64,000 nt of DNA from Hirundichthys speculiger (taxonomy: Eukaryota; Chordata; Actinopteri; Beloniformes; Exocoetidae), in contig JAGFBZ010000674.1 of assembly GCA_018398805.1 (NCBI GenBank), positions 138,697 through 202,696 of the forward strand, in the 5' to 3' direction. Both the position numbers and the translations under genes were made by a program. This document shows positions 34,744 to 44,727 of this stretch, one piece after another (the stretch's first letter is position 1; each line of letters starts with the position of its first letter). The notes under the pieces are model-generated. The model was given only the letters and a program-made list of their open reading frames with translations, was not told where the DNA came from and did no database searches.

Positions 34744-35228
34744 TATTTCATTGCTTTTCTTTATTAAATATTTATGTATTATAATTTTTTTTAATTAAAA
34801 TAGCAATAACATGATAATTGTTTTACATATATTATGTAAATATGTTATTGTATTACTAATTTATAATACATTTGTTTATTAATTTAATATTTATGTGTAT
34901 ATATTTATGACAAATAATACTATTTTTTATTATAAAGGAATTTATATAAACAGTGTTTTAGTGTTAAATCTTTAATATAATAAAACAGGGTTGTTGTTGC
35001 TGTTTTTATGACAATGATTCCAGAAATATTTCTTGATAAACCAGAAGATGCCTGTTTGACATCACCAACTACCTCTTGATGAATCACCTGATACATAATA
35101 TTAATAACGTAATTAATAACCTAATTAACAACCAGATAGAACTCATCAAGGACTGGGAGGTCTATAGGAAGCCGCTGTCAGACCTTCCTGAGGTGTGGCT
35201 GTGCTGATGCAGGTGGGCTGGTAGCTGA
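34744..35228. other. AT-rich single-copy DNA
   Basis: Very AT-rich to about 35000 with TTTAT/ATAAT runs. No gene or repeat unit is recognised. Confidence 0.4.
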
Positions 35229-36391
35229 GTCTGGACGGGTCCAGATCTACCTGGAAGGCTCTAACTGCACCTGTAAATGTGTGGAACAGGTAGATCTGGA
35301 TGGGTCCAGACCTACCTGGAAGGTTCTAACTGCACCTGTAAAGGTGTGGAACAGGTAGATCTGGAAGGGTCCAGACCTACCTGAAAGGCTCTAACTGCAC
35401 CGGTAAAGGTGTGGAACAGGTAGATCTGGAAGGGTCCAGACCTACCTGGAAGGCTCTAACTGCACCTGTAAAGGTGTGGAACAGGTAGATCTGGAAGGGT
35501 CCAGACCTACCTGGAAGGCTCTAACTGCACCTGTAAAGGTGTGGAACAGGTAGATCTGGAAGGGTCCAGACCTACCTGAAAGGCTCTAACTGCACCGGTA
35601 AAGGTGTGGAACAGGTAGATCTGGAAGGGTCCAGACCTACCTGGAAGGCTCTAACTGCACCTGTAAATGTGTGGAACAGGTAGATCTGGAAGGGTCCAGA
35701 CCTACCTGGAAGGCTCTAACTGCACCTGTAAAGGTGTGGAACAGGTAGATCTGGAAGGGTCCAGACCTACCTGAAAGGTTCTAACTGCACCTGTAAAGGT
35801 GTGGAACAGGTAGATCTGGATGGATCCAGACCTACCTGGAAGGCTCTAACTGCACCTGTAAATGTGTGGAACAGGTAGATCTGGAAGGGTCCAGACCTAC
35901 CTGGAAGGTTCTAACTGCAGCTGTAAAGGTGTGGAACAGGTAGATCTGGAAGGGTCCAGACCTACCTGGAAGGTTCTAACTGCACCTTTAAAGGTGTGGA
36001 AAAGGTAGATCTGGAAGGGTCCAGACCTACCTGGAAGGCTCTAACTGCACCTGTAAAGGTGTGGAACAGGTAGATTTGGAAGGGTCCAGACCTACCTGGA
36101 AGGCTCTAACTGCACCTGTAAAGGTGTGGAACAGGTAGATCTGGAAGGGTCCAGACCTACCTGTAAGGCTCTAACTGCACCAGTAAAGGTGTGGAACAGG
36201 TAGATCTGGAAGGGTCCAGACCTACCTGGAAGGCTCTAACTGCACCTGTAAATGTGTGGAACAGGTAGATCTGGATGGGTCCAGATTTACCTGGAAGGCT
36301 CTAACTGCACCTGTAAAGGTGTGGAACAGGTAGATCTGGAAGGGTCCAGACCTACCTGGAAGGCTCTAACTGCACCTGTAAAGGTGTGGAC
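35229..36391. repeat. 65-bp hairpin-forming minisatellite (about 18 copies)
   Basis: Each unit reads AACAGGTAGATCTGGAAGGG, TCCAGACCTACCTGGAAGGC, TCTAACTGCACCTGTAAAGG, TGTGG. CAGGTAGATCTGGA and TCCAGACCTACCTG are inverted repeats (13 of 14 bases pair) around a 4-base AGGG loop, so every unit can fold into a short hairpin. Spacing checks exactly (GGTAGATCTGG at 35289 and 35354). Stops occur in all frames. Confidence 0.98.
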
Positions 36392-37097
36392 CAGCGCTTT
36401 CAGGAACGTGGCTGTAGAGGGTTTGTTTTTCAGCTCAGAGCTGCTGCATCAAAGGTCTTCTTGTTCTGGTGGAGCATGAATGAACAACAGTGGACGTTCC
36501 TGTGGTTGAGTATAATCAGGCCACACAGTGTGACAGACCCAGAGTCCCTGCGGACGTTCGGACAGTCACATGCATGAGACTGATTGGTGGCGTTGCCCCC
36601 CGGTGGTTATATCATCTCAGTGTGACAGGAAGTGTGGAATAACCCCGAGGCGAGGACAAGAACCAAGAGCCCTCCTCCATAAACTGGTTTCATAAACCTA
36701 CCATGTGACTGCTGATCACACAGCTGCCGCGAGGGATGCTTTTGTTGTCCTCTTTTTTTCAGTAAACTTGCTTGTTTTTTCCACAATGGGACATCGATGT
36801 TCAGAGCATCTTATTATTTATGGTTACAAAGACATAAATAGATCAGAAGAGCTGCAGGCAACGATCCTAAAGAGAGACAGAGGAGTTGAAGGGAAATGGG
36901 CCAGTTAAAGATGTTGAACTGCAGGAGAGACAGTCCTGACAAACTCCCACGGACCTGCACAGACGGGACGAATGATGCACAGAGATGAAGAAGGGTCCAG
37001 GGATGTTCAGATGTGGACAATAAAGCTGTTTACCTCCCCGTAAGAGAAGAAATGAAACATAGTCTCATGGATGTGACTACATTCCTACATACGTTCA
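36392..37097. other. Single-copy DNA
   Basis: Nothing recognised; short frames have no motifs. Confidence 0.4.
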
Positions 37098-37196
37098 GGG
37101 CTGGTTCTGATTCTGGTTCTGATGCTGGTTCTAAATCTGGTTCTGATGCTGATTCTGGTTCTGATGCTTGTTCTGATTCTGGTTCTGATGCTGGTT
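37098..37196. repeat. Short 12/18-bp GGTTCTGATTCT repeat
   Basis: About eight units of GGTTCTGATGCT or GGTTCTGATTCT, some shortened to six bases. It reads as SGSDAG-type repeats in the plus frame, which is an artefact. Confidence 0.9.
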
Positions 37197-37329
37197 TGTG
37201 GCCTCCAGACTTTCATTAGAATAAATATTTGAATCTTTGAGATTAAATGAATGACAGTCGTTCCTCTTTCCATCCTGTCAAACCTTCAGCCTCCACAGCA
37301 GCAAACTGCTAAAACATCTGCTTTTCTAG

Positions 37330-37432
37330 ACATCTGCTGGTGATCAGATCATTAATGATCAGTTTATGATGATCAGTTCATGATGATCAGTTCATTAAAG
37401 GCTGGTGATCAGTTTATGATGATCAGTTCATG
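37330..37432. repeat. Short GATC-rich tandem repeat
   Basis: GATGATCAGTTCATGATGATC and close variants occur about six times, with TGATCA palindromes every 10-20 bp. Confidence 0.8.
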
Positions 37433-38044
37433 TTGTAATCCTCTGCAGCAACATCAAGGCGGGATTATTGTGATTGTTAGCAGCGGAGGATGGAGCTGCT
37501 ACTGTTCTGACCGTTTGCGTGTCTGCGTTCTCATCTTTCATGACCGTAAAGCTCCTGAACCATGTGACCTCATTACTGTCGTCAGTTTAGTCTACTTTAC
37601 ATAAGACTTTCCTTTCTCCTGACTTCTGCTGCTGACAGCCTCGCCGGCCTGCAGGTCACACTTTGGCAGGAAATGAAGCGATAGGAAGGCAAAACAAAAG
37701 GCCCGAAGTGAATCATGTCAGATGAAATTCAAAGACGCTCCATTAACCAGAGGCAAATAAAGTCAGTCAACCAGGACTTCATCACCTGCAGCGCCCACTG
37801 GGCTCTTAGGAGGTGGAGGTGATAAAAGGTCCTGACGTGACCTTTCAGACAGGCGTGACGCTCTAAACAGTCTGTGAAAGTCACTCTGATGGCCCCTGAG
37901 CTTCATCAGTGGGTCATTACAGATCTCCAGTGTCTAACGAACACGTTTATCTCCACTCACCAGTCCCTTCATCAGCTCCGCCTCTCCAGCAGCAGGTTGG
38001 ACCTGCTTTACCTTCACAACGCCTTCATTCTTGGTGTCAGTGAT
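37433..38044. other. Single-copy DNA, possible conserved non-coding segment
   Basis: No gene is recognised. The stretch 37650-37800 is complex and evenly composed and stands out among repeats. I flag it only as a candidate for conservation testing. Confidence 0.3.
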
Positions 38045-38265
38045 TCAACAGTGTTGGAAACGTTCCTCAGAGGTTCTGGTCCATGTTCTCATGACGGCAT
38101 CGCCATCCATGATGAGAACATCCATACGGGACTGAGATCTGGAGACTGTGGAGGCCACTGGAGGACAGTGGACTCATTGATCCAGAAACCAGTTTGAGAT
38201 GATCGTGGTGCATCATCCTGCTGGAAGGATCCATCAGGAGATGGTCCACTGTGGTTTCCATTCTA
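38045..38265 (-). pseudogene. Tc1/mariner-like transposase C-terminal fragment
   Basis: On the minus strand, one frame reads IISNWFLD and the next ESTVLQWPPQSPDLSP, the W-P-x-x-S-P-D-L-x-P block that carries the second Asp of the Tc1 D-D-E catalytic triad. A frameshift separates the two pieces, and coding similarity ends within about 200 bp. It is a dead fragment with no inverted repeats visible. Confidence 0.8.
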
Positions 38266-39722
38266 CTTTTTTCAGAGTTTTACAGCAGAGTTGATGATCT
38301 GTCTGTGTTATGAGGTCACAGCTAATCAAAAGGAAGAAGATAAGAGGTTGAGCCTTTTTAGCACCTTCACCAGTGTGAAGTAACCAGTAACTAATAAAGT
38401 CACATAAAGTTCCTGCGCTTCTTTTAGGCTTCAAGGAAAGGGAAAAGGTTAAAGACTAGTTGTAGTTTATGTAGCGACTTGCGCCAAGAAGCAACTTCGC
38501 TACCGAAGACCAAAAGACCTGGTTCAGCTTCATCAGGACCTGAATGAAGGCTCTGCCTCCTGCAGCTGAGAAGATCTGGATCTGGATTTCTGGTTCCAGG
38601 TCAAAAGCAGCTGTGGTTCTGAAGTTGTTACGGGTTTCCTGGGACTTTCCAGCTCTTCTGGCTGAGGAAATGCGTACGTTAACACACGTTTTGAGGGCTG
38701 CTGTTGTTTTATTTTTCAAATTTCCCCAGTTTGAGTCTTATCTGAGGACTGGAACCGAGACCAGCGCTCCCAGGGACCCATCTTCACCTGAGGCTCATTG
38801 CTTCATCAGGTTTTTCTTAGTTTCTTGAGGATTACAACCAAACTATTCCTAGATGGCTTTGTATGAGCTCTTTTAAGTAGCTCCTCCATGACTGGATTTG
38901 CTGGAAAAACACCTGAAATAAGCAGGACCTCGTTAGCGATGCGTGATATAGTTTTGATGAAGTAATGAAATTGTGCACTGATGACACGACAGGAATAGCA
39001 TCAAGAGAAAATCAATTCCCGCTGGCCTTTCAAATGGTGGAAATGGGTGATCTGAATGGACAAAGCACCAGAAAAGAGTTTCTCTTCTATGTTAAATGAT
39101 CAGTTCTGATTTAGTTTCTTTTTAGAGAAGTAAAACCAGCCAACGTAACTTTAGACTCCTGTCCTGGTCGTACTGGTCGTCCTTATTGCTTTACGCCACC
39201 ATGTCACACATGGACGCTGCCTCACAGAGCTACAGAGGACATCATGGTAGAAGAAGACGAAGACACTCAAGGAAGTCATGATGGGAAAAAGCAGCTCTCC
39301 TCCACGCCTGTAGGGGGAGTCGCTGAGCAAACAGTGGCAAGATGTTGTGTATATGCTGGTGTTGCAGATGCTCAGAGGTGTGTGACGGAGCGCTTCGGTG
39401 ATTAGAGACGTGAGTCGTAATGTCTGATGGCCTCCAGTGAGACTTCACTTTGAAACCTGGAGTTTTCCAGCAGTTTCCTTCAGTCCTGCATGCTTTCTTC
39501 CAGTAATGTTTTGGCTCTTTGCTTCATTTTGTTTCTTTTCCATCAGCAGACGGGTTTAAACAAACCCTGCAGGACTGTCTTGGATTAGTGACATTGAGGT
39601 CACAGAGCAAACCGCTAAGGTGATTAGCCGGAGATGTTTGGAGCTACAGTACACGAGAAACACTCTTGTTGTTGAGGTATTTCCAGGGTCATGCAAGGAC
39701 CTTCTGAATTCCTGGAAGAAAA
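38266..39722. other. Single-copy DNA
   Basis: No repeat or gene is recognised; frames such as 38544-38828 have no known motif. Confidence 0.4.
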
Positions 39723-39724
39723 TA

Positions 39725-40090
39725 CAGTCATGGAAAAAATTATTAGACCACCCTTGTTTTCTTCAGTTTCTTGATCATTTTAATGCCTGGTACAACTAAA
39801 GGTATATTTGTTTGGACAAACATAACGATAACCACAAAAATTGCTCATAAGAGTTTTATTTAAGAGTTGATATCTTACCATTTTCCATGGTTTTCTTGAT
39901 TATAACCTAAATCACTTAAGTTTTTACATCAATAGCTATGGCGTTGTACTGCCAAAAACACTGCTTTTATGCATTCAGTGTTTTCTTTTCTGTCTGTTTT
40001 AGTCACATGATGACGTTTAGTGGTACCAGGTATCAAAATGAACAAGAAAGTGAAGAAAAAATGGTGGTCTAATAATTTTTTCCATGACTG
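39725..40090. mobile_element. 366-bp Tc1/mariner-type MITE
   Basis: The ends are CAGTCATGGAAAAAATTATT (39725) and its reverse complement AATAATTTTTTCCATGACTG (ending 40090). The perfect inverted repeats extend through AGACCACC to 28 bp. TA flanks both sides (39723-39724 and 40091-40092). The interior is AT-rich without a transposase. The near-perfect repeats suggest a fairly recent insertion. Confidence 0.93.
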
Positions 40091-40092
40091 TA

Positions 40093-41154
40093 TACTTTGT
40101 TGTGTGATGTTTTATTTTTAAAGTTATTCTCATTTTCCCCCACCGTTTAGCTAGTTTGAAGATGATTGGTTTCTTTTTTTGGTTCAAGGGGGTTTCAGGT
40201 ATCATCCACTTTTGGGGTTCCTCTGTAACTGTAGAGAAGAGGAGTTCTGGCCTGGTTCTGGAGCAATGTTGGTCCTGAGAGACCGTCAGCTGTCTCTACC
40301 GAGACCCGTACCAGTCCTGGAAATTCTCAGAACCAGGACTTAGCCTCCACTCTGAGAGCAGGCAGGTCTCCTGAGGTGACGGGGAACAATAAGATCTTTA
40401 AGGCGGTTCTAAGCTATCCCATTAAAGGCTTTGTGTGAGATAAGAAGGATTGAAATTCTATTCTAAATTTCTCAGCGAACCAAAGTGGATAGGCTAACGT
40501 ACTGGAAATGTGATTTCTGCCAAGCACCAGTTGGTAGTTGTCTGGTGTGGCGTTTAGAATCAGCTGAAGGATTTTAAAGGATTTTTTCCTCTAGTTTATT
40601 GCATTTAGCTTAATGAAGCACTTAGATGAAATGAAAGGTCACTGTGATAAATGTATTCCTGTCACTTTACAGATAATACAGATGACGTAGCTGTTATGGT
40701 GATGTAGAGAAATTAGCTTATTTTTTTTCATCCAAATCCACATTTTCACTACTTGAATGCTGTAATGGACTGAAGACATAAAAATCTGCTTTAATACTAA
40801 AATTGCGGCGGGAACAGAAGAGCTGTGGTCTGACTGCCTTCTCGGCTGAGATTATGAGTTTACCTGGTCTCCCCTGGTAGTCTGCACCTTTACTTCTCCT
40901 TACTTAGGCCTTCCTGGGCAGGTTTATGCTAATTAATCAGCGTCCTGAGCGTGCTCCTAACCTGCCATCGATTTAAATTCACTAACATACACATTCTTGC
41001 AAACAAATCCCATTTTTATTCAATATTCATGAATCTTTAGTCAGGAGGTGATTTATGTGCAGATCTACTCATAGATTTATGATGGTTTCATGACTGAGGT
41101 CCACCTGGGCTACCATGAACGCTGGATACCAGAGTATTCACCTGTCTGACAGCT
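40093..41154. other. Single-copy DNA, possible conserved non-coding segment
   Basis: No gene is recognised. 40840-41040 contains GCTAATTAATCAG and CAATATTCATGAATC, homeodomain/POU-like sequences in complex DNA. Conservation is a guess. Confidence 0.3.
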
Positions 41155-41400
41155 GAAGCTCACCTGAAACTGGGTCATGTGACAGGAAATGATCCCAAAC
41201 ACAGCAGTTCTACTGTACATCAGTCAAAGTCCAGACCTCAACCTGATTGAAATGTTTTGGTGGGATAAGCAAATATCTGCAAACCTCGGTGAACTGAAGC
41301 AACTTTGTGACAAAGAATGGACCAAAATTCCTCCAGAACCATGTGAGAGACTGAGAAAGTCATACTAGAAACCATGGCGAGACAGAGATCTGTCATTGCC
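41155..41400 (+). pseudogene. Tc1-like transposase C-terminal fragment
   Basis: Plus-strand sequence around 41219-41360 matches the end of a fish Tc1-like transposase: SQSPDLNLIEMFWWD-type coding (TCAAAGTCCAGACCTCAACC), then a stretch reading like NELKQLCDKEWTKIPPE and CERLRKSY before a stop. Frames are interrupted. It is a different fragment from, and in the opposite orientation to, the one at 38045-38265. Confidence 0.75.
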
Positions 41401-41734
41401 TAAAACATCAGGATCAATGAAATGGTTTATTACTGCAAACCTAAAGATCAGTGGGACAAGAATAGCAGCCAGAAGACGGAAGATTGACATGATAGAGTAC
41501 AGAGATGGAGATACAGAGATGAGGCCATGGAGCTTCAAACCTTCAACAGTCCGGTTGCACTGGTTCCAACAAAAATGAAAAAACAGATGCTTGTCCCTGA
41601 AAATACCTGGGAGATTAACAGGCTTTTAGTGTGGACAGTCTACCGTCTACCTGGTGGCCCACTTCACCAGCACCACCAGGTTTATGTTGGGCCTCATCTC
41701 AGGATGGGAATTTGGGATTTTAGGACTAAATGTC
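41401..41734. other. Possible continuation of the Tc1-like copy
   Basis: Open short frames (41396-41578, 41527-41853), none with convincing motifs. The region lies immediately downstream of the transposase fragment. Confidence 0.3.
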
Positions 41735-42430
41735 AATCAGTCATCATTTTTATGACAAAAAGTTGCAATATTTTAACATTTTTCTGCAAAATTCGGGATA
41801 TTTGGACAGAAAGATGCAATCAAAAAATCTACAATTTTACAACAAAGTCATAATTTTGTGTCTGAAATTTGGCTTTTTTTTTTTTTGCAAAAATCCTGAT
41901 TTTCTTTTTTTTTTTTTTTTTTTTTTAAAAGTTGTATTAGTTGAAAATTTGTTTTTTTTTTTTGTTTGTTTCATTTTGGGTTTTTTTCAACAAAAACATA
42001 CAATTCTACAAAAGTCATTATTTTGGGAATATTTGTCAAACATTTGCAATTTTTTTTTTATGTGTTTAGGACAAAAATAAAGGCTTTGAAATTTGATGTC
42101 TTGCGACAAAAATTAGCTTTTTACAACAAAGTTGTGATTGTGATTTTTGGACAAAAGTCTCTTTGTGTCTAAAAGTTGTGATTTTGAAGAAGTCAATATT
42201 TTATGAAAAAAAAATGTAACAGGTTAAACAGTCACAATTTTGTGTAATTTGATTTTAAAACAAAATGAGATTATAGGACATAAAGTTACAGTGATGCAAA
42301 ATTAGCAATTTTGAATCCGAGTTTAAATTTTTCAGTCAAAAGGTCTTAATCTTATGAAATGTAAAATTTTGGACAGAAATTCTTGGAGAATAAATTTTTG
42401 CTGTAAAGTTTTACAAAATTAAGTTAAAAT
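41735..42430 (+). repeat. AT-rich degenerate repeat, family member 4
   Basis: TTTTATGACAAAAAGTTGCA, AATATTTTAACATTTTTCTGC, ACAATTTTACAACAAAGTC and AAGTTGTGATTTTGAAGAAG match phrases of the blocks at 4446 and 14490 (same orientation). Long T tracts (41871-41886 and 41904-41926) break it up. Confidence 0.6.
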
Positions 42431-42465
42431 GTTGATTTTGCCAAAATTTACAAAAATATGTTTTA

Positions 42466-42605
42466 GCCAAACTGGGGCGTCCTGGTTCGAGTGGACGACC
42501 CAACTACAGTCCTGCAGCGATCGCAGGTCCGATTCCCAGTCTGCCCTAGTTTCCTGTCTCTCTCTCGCTGTGAAAAAAGACCACTGGTACCACAAAAAAT
42601 AAAAT
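42466..42605 (+). mobile_element. tRNA-derived SINE, copy 2
   Basis: GGGGCGTCCTGGTTCGAGTG is at the 5' side, then GCAGGTCCGATTCCCAGTCT (B-box-like), a CCTGTCTCTCTCTCG body and CTGTGAAAAAAGACCACTGG. This parallels the SINE at 30163 (CACTGTCAAAAAGGCCACTA). The copy is short and diverged, and lies directly after an AT-rich family member. Confidence 0.65.
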
Positions 42606-42744
42606 AATATAAAATTTACAGCAAAATGTTGCTTCATGAAAAACAAACGTATATTCTTTTTCCAAAAAAATTTGGATATTTCTAATTGTATGGTGGTAGA
42701 AATGACTTTAATTGAAACAAGTAGGACTGTATCTCTCTTTTTAT

Positions 42745-43030
42745 GTTCTTTTCTTCATCTTTAACACATGTTTGACATGTTGTGATGGAGCCCTCTATCT
42801 TTCTCAGAAACGTCATCTTATTTACCTGTTCTCTTCTTCAGACATGATGCTTTTCACATACCTTTAACATGTTGTGACAGAGCCTTCTGTCTTTCTCAGA
42901 ACCATGACAGAAGGCTCAGTCGCAACATGTCAAAGGTATGTGAAAAGCATCATGTATGAAGAAGAGAACATGACAACATGAGAAAGACAGAGGGCTCCGT
43001 CACAACATGTCAAAGGTATGTGAAGAACTG
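42745..43030. mobile_element. Compact palindrome with nested repeats
   Basis: The left half (about 42745-42891) and right half (about 42906-43030) are inverted copies around a loop of about 14 bases at 42892-42905. CATGATGCTTTTCACATACC in the left half (42843) matches GGTATGTGAAAAGCATCATG in the right (42935). ACATGTTGTGATGGAGCCCT in the left half matches AGGGCTCCGTCACAACATGT in the right. Each half also holds two direct copies of a segment of about 37 bp (left copies at about 42776 and 42868). It would form a long hairpin in RNA or single-stranded DNA. No target duplication was recognised. Confidence 0.85.
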
Positions 43031-43254
43031 GAGGAAAGAGCACAATCATAGAGATATAAATTGGATGACATGAAGAACCTAATCAAACTAATTAGGACTG
43101 TAGAGATATTTATAGTATGTGGCGCAGTAAATTTCACTGAGTGGGCTCTTTTCTCTTGACTTGTGCACCTGTCCCCCTAACTGGAGAGAAGGATGGCTTG
43201 ATGGATCACGTCATGGGTTGAGTTTTTCACTAGTTTCTTGTTTGGCTTGTTTTA
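43031..43254. other. Single-copy spacer
   Basis: Nothing recognised between the palindrome and the Rex3-like LINE. Confidence 0.35.
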
Positions 43255-44190
43255 GACGTACATTTTGTCAGTTTTCCAGCTGTTGATCACACTTCGGCCG
43301 GTCTTTGTTCCATCACCAGGTGCTCTTCCTGTTGTTGTTCTTTGAATGGTTCTGGACCTCTGGACCAAATGGGCTGCAGCCTGTGTGGTCTCTGAGGTGA
43401 AAACTCGGGTGTGGGAGGAGTTCGGTGAGGCCATGGAAAAAGACTTTTGATCAGCTCCTCTGAGATTCTGGCGAACCGTCGGATGGCTCAGGCGGGGAAA
43501 GCAGTGCTTCACCAACACTGTGTATAGTGGGGGTGGGGAGCTGCTGACCTCGACTGGAGATGTTGTTCTGCGGTGGAAGGAATACTTCGAGGACCTTCTC
43601 AATCCCACCAACATGTCATCCGTGGAGGATGCTGAGCCTGTGGACTTAGAGGTGGACTCGTCCATTACTGGGGCTGAGGTCGCTGAGGTAGTTAAGAATC
43701 TGCACAGTGGCCGGGCTCCGGGGGTGTACAAGATCCGCCCTGATTTCCTGAAGGCTCTGGATGTTGTAGGACTGTCTTGGTTGACACGTTTCTGCAACAT
43801 CGCATGGAAATCGGGGGCACCTCTGGATTGGCAGACCGGGGTGGTGATTCCCCTTTTCAAGAAGGGAGACCAGAGGGTGTGTTCCAGTTACAGGGGAATC
43901 ACACTCCTCAGCCTCCCTGGTCAGGTCTATGCAGGGGTGCTGGAGAAGAGAGTTTGATCGATTGTCGAATCCTAGATCCAGGAGGAACAATGTGGGTTCT
44001 GTCCTGGTCGTGGAACACTGGACCAGCACTGGCAAATTCCCATGACCTCTCAAGGACATTTGCCCAACCAGTCCACATGTGTTTTGTGGACTTGGAGAAG
44101 GTATTTGACCGTGTCCCTCGGGGGGTCCTGTGGGGGGTACTCCACAGGACAAGCAGACCCAGTAGAAAATCATGGATGGATGGATGGAAA
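43255..44190 (+). pseudogene. Rex3/RTE-like LINE fragment, internally deleted
   Basis: The plus frame 43520-43957 reads VVLRWKEYFEDLLNPTNMSS, NLHSGRAPGVYKIRPDFLKA, GVVIPLFKKGDQRVCSSYRG and ITLLSLPGQVYAGVLEKRV, the linker and first RT domains of this fish LINE. A stop follows. A second frame has CGFCPG-type sequence and QPVHMCFVDLEKVFDRVPRG, the domain with the first catalytic Asp. The coding then jumps to a 3' end with a (TGGA)n tail at 44171-44188, so the palm core with the second Asp pair is missing. Upstream of 43520 the same element continues in broken frames (about 43370-43520). Confidence 0.85.
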
Positions 44191-44610
44191 AATGGAAAAG
44201 GAACTTTTGAATTCCTCTTTCTGTCTGGATTATCCAACAAACACGATCTGTTTGTCACTGAGATTTTAATCAACTTTCCCTCCTGATTCAGCCTTGGATT
44301 ATGAGCATGTGATGCTCAGACAGGGTATTTTCTGGGAACTCATACAGTCTTGAAGGGAAAATGGCGGTAGAATGAGGCAGTGGTGGCGTTTGTGATGTGT
44401 GTTGTAACTGCGGGGGGGGCGCTGCTGAGTTGTTGCTGCTCAGTTGTAGCTGCTGCCCTCTAATGTCTTGATGTCCTGTGTCTCTGGAGCTTCTATTCTT
44501 GGACGCTGTCACGTTGAAACTAGACTTTCCCACAGTCAGTAAATCTCAGAGGGGAGATCAGTGGGCGTGTGTCGTGTTTTTTTGTTTTGTCCCTGTTTTC
44601 TGTTTCTCAG
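44191..44610. other. Single-copy DNA, end of putative intron 1
   Basis: No repeat unit is recognised. The pyrimidine-rich run GTTTTTTTGTTTTGTCCCTG and TTTTCTGTTTCTCAG (to 44610) is a typical splice acceptor tract. Confidence 0.4.
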
Positions 44611-44648
44611 CTCCTGTTCGTGTTTGTGTCCCTAGGTTGGACAGCAGG

Positions 44649-44727
44649 ATGTCGTGGCTGCTGCTGTGTCTGGTTCCCCTGGTGGGAGGCAGCAGGATCG
44701 TCGCTCACAAGACCAGACACATCCACG
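44649..44727 (+). CDS. First coding exon of a signal-peptide gene (partial)
   Basis: The ATG at 44649 opens 26 codons plus one base. The peptide starts MSWLLLCLVPLVGG, a short n-region, a Leu-rich hydrophobic core and small residues suited to signal-peptidase cleavage, followed by basic and His-rich sequence (RIVAHKTRHIH). It ends at CACG|GTGAGT, a near-consensus donor after 44727, so the exon ends in phase 1, common for signal-peptide exons of secreted and receptor proteins. Acceptors are available at 44610 (TTTCTCAG) and 44635 (TGTCCCTAG). The frame is also open upstream to 44478, but that would require coding through the polypyrimidine tract. The protein is not recognised. The 5' partner may be the exon at 7560-7940; downstream exons are not in the window. 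Confidence 0.55.

Noticed and set aside
33900..34784. Thr/Leu-rich and Val-rich repeat proteins on opposite strands
   Set aside because: The 18-bp unit is a multiple of three and stop-free in several frames; no gene signals.
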